A stretch of 12,996 bases of DNA from Planctomycetaceae bacterium (GTDB lineage: Bacteria > Planctomycetota > Planctomycetia > Planctomycetales > Planctomycetaceae). How positions within the stretch are numbered: position 1 is the first letter of the stretch; each line of letters starts with the position of its first letter. The stretch lies in contig JALQWE010000056.1 of NCBI GenBank assembly GCA_023258825.1, positions 1 to 12,996 of the forward strand, read 5' to 3'. Position numbers and translations under genes: made by a program. The notes beneath the pieces were generated by a model. It did not search any database. It worked only from the letters and a program-made list of their open reading frames with translations, and was not told the DNA's origin. Below, in pieces: positions 8,418 through 12,996 of this stretch.

Positions 8418-9446
8418 TCAGCCCGCCACACCGGCCGTCCACTCTCGCAAGGCCTGCAAACCACGCCGCGCCGCCCCCGTCGTCAGTGCATTGCGAGCCA
8501 GCTGCACACCATCGGCAGGATCATTCACCAATCCGCAGACCAGTAATGCCGCCGCCGTGTTCGCCAGGACCATATCCGTGGCAGCACCACCCGCGCCAGA
8601 AAGAATTCCTTCAATCATGGCAGCACTCTCCATCGCAGACCCCACACGCAAGGCCGCTACGTCACACTCCGGAAGGCCGAATGTCTCGGCCGTCCAGAGC
8701 TCCCGGAATACCTGACCGCTTTGCACCCGGAACACCGTCGTTGTCCCCCAGAGCGCAACCTCATCCAGCTCCCCGTTGCCACACACCACCAGAGCACGCG
8801 TGCCCCCTAACGCCCCAAGAGCCCCAGCAAGGAGCTCAGCCCTGGCCACCGTCGATGCACCCACCAACTGAAATTCCGCACCTGCCGGATTCGTCAACGG
8901 CCCCAGCAGATTGAACACCGTCGGAAACCCAAGGTACTTGCGAACCGGTGCCGCATGTTTCATCGCCCCGTGCATCAACGGCGCAAAACAAAATGCCAGC
9001 CCCAACTCGTCAAGACAATGCCCGGCCGCCTCAGCCGACAGACCGATGTTCACACCGAGCGCCTCGAGTACGTCCGCAGAACCACTGGAGCTGCTCACGC
9101 TTCGATTTCCATGCTTGGCCACCGCAATACCACAGGCTGAGGCGACCAAAGCCGTCGCTGTACTGATGTTGAAAGTGTGCAGTCGGTCTCCCCCCGTACC
9201 ACACGTGTCCAGCAATGGCCGACGAGTCGTCCGAATTACCGCCGCACGCGCCCGCATGGCTCTGGCGGCTCCTGTCAGCTCAACAGACGTCGCCCCCTTC
9301 ATCGCCAGGGCCGTTAAGAACACCGCGATGTCCGCAAACTCACACCCCCCATCCATGATACAGCCAACGACATCGGCACACTCGTCAGCCGTTAAGTCAC
9401 GACCCGACTGCATCGCCACCACCGCGTGCCGAAGTAACTCGTTCAT
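8418..9446 (-). CDS. trpD: anthranilate phosphoribosyltransferase
   Basis: TrpD joins anthranilate to phosphoribosyl pyrophosphate, the second step of tryptophan synthesis from chorismate, in the cytoplasm. The open frame runs to 9638, but the ATG at 9446 gives 342 residues, the usual length. It has AGGGG eight bases upstream, and MNELLRHAV matches the normal N-terminus; the extra 64 codons would overlap the start of the divergent bpt gene. Phosphoribosyl pyrophosphate is held by GTGGD (83-87), NIST (93-96) and KHGNR (111-115), followed by SSSGSAD (119-125). The anthranilate side is HGAMKH (159-164) and Arg169 in APVRKYLG, then FNLLGPLTNP. Metal-binding acids are in GELDEV (225-230). All key motifs are present, so it should be active. 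No other trp gene is next to it; trpD is commonly scattered in planctomycetes (recalled, not checked). It is probably co-transcribed with larB. Confidence 0.95.
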   Translation of the reverse strand: MNELLRHAVVAMQSGRDLTADECADVVGCIMDGGCEFADIAVFLTALAMKGATSVELTGAARAMRARAAVIRTTRRPLLDTCGTGGDRLHTFNISTATALVASACGIAVAKHGNRSVSSSSGSADVLEALGVNIGLSAEAAGHCLDELGLAFCFAPLMHGAMKHAAPVRKYLGFPTVFNLLGPLTNPAGAEFQLVGASTVARAELLAGALGALGGTRALVVCGNGELDEVALWGTTTVFRVQSGQVFRELWTAETFGLPECDVAALRVGSAMESAAMIEGILSGAGGAATDMVLANTAAALLVCGLVNDPADGVQLARNALTTGAARRGLQALREWTAGVAG

Positions 9447-9605
9447 CCCACGCACCCCTGCAACAAAACGTTCATCACCAGAGAATTCACGCGGATTTCC
9501 GAACACGCGGTAGATTCCCTGCCACTCTACAACCAGAATGGCGAAAAGCCCTGAACGGCTTTGACACCCCACGTGACCAGCCCCACTGCAAGCCTGGATC
9601 TTACT
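9447..9605. other. divergent intergenic region between trpD and bpt
   Basis: This 159-base gap must hold the promoters of both divergent genes if the chosen starts are right. A perfect TTGACA lies at 9561-9566 on the plus strand, but the hexamer 17 bases on (CACTGC) is not a credible -10 box. No attenuator, leader peptide rich in Trp codons or riboswitch-like structure was seen before trpD. Confidence 0.4.
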
Positions 9606-10388
9606 ATGTCTGAGACCAAGTGCACGCCGAAAGCACATCCGGGTGAACTGGAAATCGACGGTTCCCTCGAACCCTGCTCGTATCTCCCGCAGCAGTCCGC
9701 CAAAATGGCCTACCGACTCGCCCAGAATCTTTCCGAGTCGCGATACGAAGAACTACTGGAACGCGGCTGGCGTCGGTTTGGCCGTGTCCTCTTTCGCCCC
9801 AACTGCCCGACCTGCACCGCCTGCACCGGGATTCGCATTCCGGCCCTCACGTTTCATCCCTCAAAAAGCCAACGCCGTTGCCTGAAGACGTTTTCCGAAT
9901 TGTCCAACCTGACTCTGACCATCCAGAAACCAACTCTCTCCCCGGACCACATTCACCTCTACAACCACTATCACCTCGACATGCACCACCGGCGGCAATG
10001 GCCCTTTCGCGAAATCACTCGCGACCAGTACTTCGAATCTTTTCTCGAAGGGCACTTCCCCTTCTCGCGAGAATTCCAGTATCGCATCAATGATCAGCTT
10101 ATCGCTGTCGGACTCGTCGATATCACCGCCCATGCTATGTCCAGCATCTACTTCTACCACTCGCCGGAGTGGAGGGACGCCGGGATCGGGACCTACTCAG
10201 TCCTGAAGGAAATCCATCACGCACAGCAACTGAACCGTAATTGGCTTTATCTGGGCTACTACATTCGTGAATGCCCGTCCATGAACTACAAAAACAGCTT
10301 TCGCCCCCACCAACTGCTGCAGCAGTTCCCAAACGACCAGCAACTCCCGATCTGGAATTCGCCGGCCGCCGGGTATGTCACTGAATGA
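9606..10388 (+). CDS. bpt: aspartate/glutamate leucyltransferase (bacterial arginyl-tRNA-protein transferase family)
   Basis: The enzyme moves Leu (Bpt type) or Arg (ATE type) from aminoacyl-tRNA onto proteins that begin with Asp or Glu, marking them for ClpS/ClpAP-type degradation by the N-degron rule. The N-terminal domain has CSYLP (24-28), a hallmark of the family, and CPTCTAC with Cys67, Cys70 and Cys73; together with Cys24 these could bind a metal or iron-sulfur cluster. The C-terminal domain (about 95-250) is a GNAT fold with the family run YHSPEWRDAGIGTYSVL (184-200), LGYYIREC (216-223) and YKNSFRPHQLL (228-238). Length of 260 residues is normal. The frame is open back to a TTG at 9561, but the ATG at 9606 is preferred: the family starts about here. 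The ribosome site is weak (TGGA). Whether Leu or Arg is transferred cannot be read from sequence; the short bacterial form favours Leu. Confidence 0.93.
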   Translation: MSETKCTPKAHPGELEIDGSLEPCSYLPQQSAKMAYRLAQNLSESRYEELLERGWRRFGRVLFRPNCPTCTACTGIRIPALTFHPSKSQRRCLKTFSELSNLTLTIQKPTLSPDHIHLYNHYHLDMHHRRQWPFREITRDQYFESFLEGHFPFSREFQYRINDQLIAVGLVDITAHAMSSIYFYHSPEWRDAGIGTYSVLKEIHHAQQLNRNWLYLGYYIRECPSMNYKNSFRPHQLLQQFPNDQQLPIWNSPAAGYVTE

Positions 10389-10420
10389 TGGCCAATGCAC
10401 ACTTACCCGCAGGGCACCAA

Positions 10421-10449
10421 TAAAAAGAGCAGCCACACTGGGCTGCTCT
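10421..10449 (-). terminator. intrinsic terminator of the cytochrome oxidase operon
   Basis: Read on the minus strand, AGAGCAGCC, a 6-base loop and GGCTGCTCT form a perfect 9-bp stem followed by TTTTTA. It lies 40 bases after the stop of oxidase subunit IV. On the plus strand there is no T-run after the stem, so it mainly ends the minus-strand unit, though its stem also follows bpt by 37 bases. Confidence 0.85.
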
Positions 10450-10488
10450 CTGTACTCACTCAGTCAAAGACCAGGCTTAAATCTTCAA

Positions 10489-10875
10489 TCATTCCTCAAC
10501 CGCCGGTGCGGCCAGTTCAGCGGCATGCTGCTTCTCATACTCTGCCACCTCATCCGCCCAGACGCCAACCTGGGGCGCGGCATTTGTGTAGTAAGAGGAC
10601 CCGATGTCAGGAAACAAGGCAATCGGCAGTCCGATCGCAAGAATCGTTGTCGGGGCCAGAAGCACATACTTCCAGTTTCCCTCAAACTTCAAATGCATGA
10701 AGAACATCATCACGCACAGCGCCTTGGCACACGCCACAGCGAGCACCAGAACCATTGTCACGGGCTTCGACATGGAGAGCACGTCGAAGACAACAGACAA
10801 TGCGGTACAGCCACACAACACGAAAAAGATTGCCAGATAGTTCACATGATGAGTGGAATGAGAATCGTGGGACAT
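10489..10875 (-). CDS. cytochrome c oxidase subunit IV (prokaryotic type), 128 aa
   Basis: Small accessory subunit of a heme-copper terminal oxidase (caa3/bo3 type) in the inner membrane; it helps assembly or stability and carries no redox centre. The open frame begins at 10953, but the ATG at 10875 gives the normal size, with GGCAGG just upstream and a His-rich start (MSHDSHSTHH) as is usual. Three membrane segments are seen at about 11-33, 38-62 and 69-90. The second ends in FFMHLKFEG, the best conserved run of this family. The C-terminal 35 residues are charged and soluble, longer than in many homologues. The gene follows subunit III by 81 bases and ends the operon. Confidence 0.9.
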   Translation of the reverse strand: MSHDSHSTHHVNYLAIFFVLCGCTALSVVFDVLSMSKPVTMVLVLAVACAKALCVMMFFMHLKFEGNWKYVLLAPTTILAIGLPIALFPDIGSSYYTNAAPQVGVWADEVAEYEKQHAAELAAPAVEE

Positions 10876-10956
10876 TTTGCCTGCCAGTTTCAATTCAAAA
10901 ACACGTTGATTTTCACCCGGACTATCGAACCGCCCGGAACCCAACCCCGCCAACCC

Positions 10957-12015
10957 TCAGATGATGTACAGCATCGGGAACAGAAAAATCCAGACAAGGT
11001 CAACAAAGTGCCAGTAAAGGCCGCTGTTTTCCACGAAATCTGTCCACTTCTCATTCAATGCCGAACCCTGCTTCAACACCGCCAGGAACAGAATCATCCC
11101 CACGATCACGTGAATGGCATGGAAGCCAGTCATGATGAAGTACGACGATGCAAAGATGTTCCCGTAGACAATTGGATGCGGATCAAACACCCGGGCACTA
11201 ACCAGAGCGGCATGTGGCCCGTCCTTTTTAATGTCGCCCAGATACTTCTTCACTTCGTCCAGTGACAATTCCGGCGGCTTAGCCCCATCCTCAAGCTTCG
11301 CACGGGACGCCATGTACTCAACAGGCAACGCCGGATAGTCCAGCGAAACATTTGCCACGATGTGCTTCTGCAGGTTATCCCACTTCTCAAACAAGGCGTA
11401 ATCATCCCCAGCACTGGCCTTGTAGACTTCAAACTCAGCATCCGTCAAATCTTCAGGGCGGGCCGCCGTTGGCAGTGCCTGGACCAGCGGCGCCATCGCC
11501 GTCAGATTTTCCGGTACTACGTTCTCAATCACGCCCGATGTGGTGTAGACCGAAAATCGCTCAAGCACCAACTGCTTCAGTTGATCCGCGACTTTGACAA
11601 CCGCCTGGCTCGATGTCTCGGGAATCCGCCCCGGCAGAATGTCGTGGTCAATCTTCCCTTTGTACTCGATCCCCTTGATCCCCAGGAACAGCACCGCAAG
11701 CAACAACGTCACCGTCAGGTACATGCGTGCCTTCGTGAAGCTCTTCTGAGCCATCGCTTCATGCGCCACCACAACACAATAGCTGGACACAATCAGAACA
11801 AAGGTGTTGATCCCACCAAGCAAAACGTTGATGTGCGTGTCTTCGTACCGCGTCGGCCAGCCATTGGACCCCAGCCTGAGCACGATGTAGGAGCCAATAA
11901 AGGCTGTGAAAAACATAATCTCAGTACCAAGGAACAACCACATTCCGAGTTTCGAATTCGGAATCGGAATCCCCATCCTGAGGGCAGGTGCTTTTGCAGA
12001 GTGAGACATATTCAT
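10957..12015 (-). CDS. cytochrome c oxidase subunit III with a large soluble insert, 352 aa
   Basis: Integral membrane subunit III of the terminal oxidase (coxC/ctaE family); it stabilises subunit I and may help proton or oxygen supply. Five membrane segments are visible: about 24-48, 62-86, 97-117, 285-313 and 333-352. This fits the five-helix form found in bacterial oxidases. Family residues include Glu32 in FLGTEIMFF, His299 and His302 in GFHAIHVIVG, and His336 in YWHFVDLVWIFLFP. Between helices 3 and 4 sits an insert of about 160 hydrophilic residues (about 119-282) that most homologues lack; they are near 200 residues in total. The insert is in frame, has normal base use and keeps both halves intact, so it is a real extension, not a sequencing error. 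Start: an ATG at 12015 and another at 12009 are both possible. It begins 35 bases after ctaB. Confidence 0.93.
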   Translation of the reverse strand: MNMSHSAKAPALRMGIPIPNSKLGMWLFLGTEIMFFTAFIGSYIVLRLGSNGWPTRYEDTHINVLLGGINTFVLIVSSYCVVVAHEAMAQKSFTKARMYLTVTLLLAVLFLGIKGIEYKGKIDHDILPGRIPETSSQAVVKVADQLKQLVLERFSVYTTSGVIENVVPENLTAMAPLVQALPTAARPEDLTDAEFEVYKASAGDDYALFEKWDNLQKHIVANVSLDYPALPVEYMASRAKLEDGAKPPELSLDEVKKYLGDIKKDGPHAALVSARVFDPHPIVYGNIFASSYFIMTGFHAIHVIVGMILFLAVLKQGSALNEKWTDFVENSGLYWHFVDLVWIFLFPMLYII

Positions 12016-12050
12016 TCACAACCAGTGAGAGAAAACGACGCGCCCGCGAT

Positions 12051-12968
12051 TCAGGCGGTCAGCCGCAGAAAATCAAGTACCAGACAGCCGAGCAGAATTG
12101 GCAGACAAATCAGGGAACCCACCATCAACTGCCGAGCCCGGCGATCAGAGCGTTCTGTAAAAAACCGAACCGTTAGCCACAAATACCCTACCGAGAGTAC
12201 CAGTGACGCCCAGAAGTATCCGTCCCCCGCCAGGCCGGCCATACGAGGCAACCAGGCCACTGGAACAAAGGCTAATGCGTAAACCAGGGCGATCTGCCCA
12301 GTCCTGCGTCCGCCATCCTCAAAGGACGGCAACATCCTCAGGCCTGCAGCAGCATACTCATCCCGGTAGATCCATCCGATCGCCAGAAAATGTGGAAACT
12401 GCCATACGAAAAAGATCGCAAACAGTGCGATACACTCCAACCCCGCCTCGCCTCCCGCAGCCAGCCACCCAAGCACAGGAGGCATCGCTCCGGGAATCGC
12501 ACCAATCGTTGTGCAGAAGGCAGTCACACGCTTCAACGGAGTGTAAACACACACGTAAGTCAACATGGTCAGGACAGATGCGATACTTGTCAACGGATTG
12601 GCCACCCACCACAGCAGCAGCCCACCCACAACAGACATCGCAATCCCGAACACTGCCCCTTCAAGCACCGAAACCCGGCCACTCGCCACGGGACGGCGCT
12701 CCGTCCGACTCATAAAGCGATCACTGCCGGACTCCCAAACCTGATTCAAAACGCTTGAGGCAGCCACCAGGAAACAGATCGATGGAACGGTCACCAGTGC
12801 CTTCAGCCAGTCCACAGACTCCGATGACGCCAGCACGAAACCCGCCAGCACTGCAACAGCAGACATGACCACAATTCTTGGCCGTACCATCTGAGCGTAA
12901 TCGGACAATCGCCCGGGCAATGGCGTCGCAACAACCCCTTCCACTCCGCCAGCAACCACTGCACTCAT
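12051..12968 (-). CDS. ctaB: protoheme IX farnesyltransferase (heme O synthase)
   Basis: UbiA-family membrane prenyltransferase (CtaB/CyoE) that adds a farnesyl group to heme B to give heme O, the precursor of the heme A used by cytochrome oxidases. The first metal/diphosphate motif is NQVWESGSD (75-83), the N-x3-E-x3-D form usual in heme O synthases, followed by MSRTERRPVASG (86-97). Then come YTPLKR (142-147), GAIPGAMPPVLGW (156-168) and WQFPHFLAIGW plus YRDEY (189-205), ending in AGLRMLP. About eight or nine membrane helices are visible, and the length (305) is typical. The start is well supported: GGGGGAG lies six bases before the ATG. It stands first in the visible part of the oxidase operon, 35 bases before subunit III. 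The genes for subunits I and II are not in the window and may lie upstream beyond its right edge. Confidence 0.95.
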   Translation of the reverse strand: MSAVVAGGVEGVVATPLPGRLSDYAQMVRPRIVVMSAVAVLAGFVLASSESVDWLKALVTVPSICFLVAASSVLNQVWESGSDRFMSRTERRPVASGRVSVLEGAVFGIAMSVVGGLLLWWVANPLTSIASVLTMLTYVCVYTPLKRVTAFCTTIGAIPGAMPPVLGWLAAGGEAGLECIALFAIFFVWQFPHFLAIGWIYRDEYAAAGLRMLPSFEDGGRRTGQIALVYALAFVPVAWLPRMAGLAGDGYFWASLVLSVGYLWLTVRFFTERSDRRARQLMVGSLICLPILLGCLVLDFLRLTA

Positions 12969-12996
12969 GCGACGCTCCCCCTACGCAAGGGTTCAA

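Noticed and set aside
9561..9589. Consensus TTGACA as the bpt promoter
   Set aside because: No acceptable -10 hexamer lies at 16-18 bases, so a promoter cannot be supported from this match alone.
10375..11265. Long plus-strand open frame (296 codons) opposite the oxidase subunit III and IV genes
   Set aside because: It is antisense to two clear membrane protein genes; its translation is rich in His, Arg, Gln and Pro with no recognisable domain, as expected for a shadow frame.
11362..12282. Long plus-strand open frame (306 codons) opposite subunit III and ctaB
   Set aside because: Shadow of the real genes on the minus strand; no domain and no ribosome site of note.
12721..12996. Minus-strand open frame running in from the right edge
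   Set aside because: It overlaps the well-supported start of ctaB in another frame and its translation shows no family; it could only be real as the tail of an upstream gene, for which there is no evidence.

Overview
The window (about 13 kb, moderately GC-rich) looks like chromosomal DNA from a member of the Planctomycetota. The reasons are a secreted protein with nine EF-hand loops, two adjacent envelope-type proteins with long Gly/Met/Pro- and Ala/Thr/Pro-rich low-complexity stretches, a bacterial S9D-type glutamyl endopeptidase, and short same-strand gene clusters that alternate direction. The phylum call is inference from gene content; genus cannot be set from this sequence alone.

Layout. 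(1) Nt 2-3199, plus strand: the 3' end of a low-complexity protein gene, then an 842-residue membrane-anchored protein of unknown function. The pair is closed by a perfect 12-bp hairpin with a T-run (3272-3310). (2) Nt 3365-5710, plus: a cytoplasmic S9 peptidase closely resembling plant chloroplast glutamyl endopeptidase. (3) Nt 5744-9446, minus: a probable transcription unit trpD (tryptophan synthesis) - larB (carboxylase/hydrolase of nickel-pincer cofactor synthesis) - secreted nine-EF-hand protein. It converges on the peptidase gene with only 33 bp between stops. (4) Nt 9606-10388, plus: bpt, a leucyl/arginyl-tRNA-protein transferase of the N-degron pathway, divergent from trpD. (5) Nt 10489-12968, minus: the end of a cytochrome c oxidase operon, ctaB (heme O synthase) - subunit III - subunit IV, closed by a minus-strand terminator at 10421-10449 that lies between the convergent bpt and oxidase units.

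The genes do not form one system. The oxidase genes work together in the terminal respiratory complex. trpD, larB and the EF-hand gene are collinear but functionally unrelated as far as can be seen. No RNA gene, insertion sequence, CRISPR array, phage gene or defence system is visible, and no intergenic stretch exceeds about 170 bases. No convincing new system was found. The most open questions are the function of the two low-complexity envelope proteins, the roughly 160-residue soluble insert in oxidase subunit III, and the presence of a chloroplast-type peptidase. Four start codons were moved from the longest open frame: trpD, bpt, the EF-hand gene and subunit IV.
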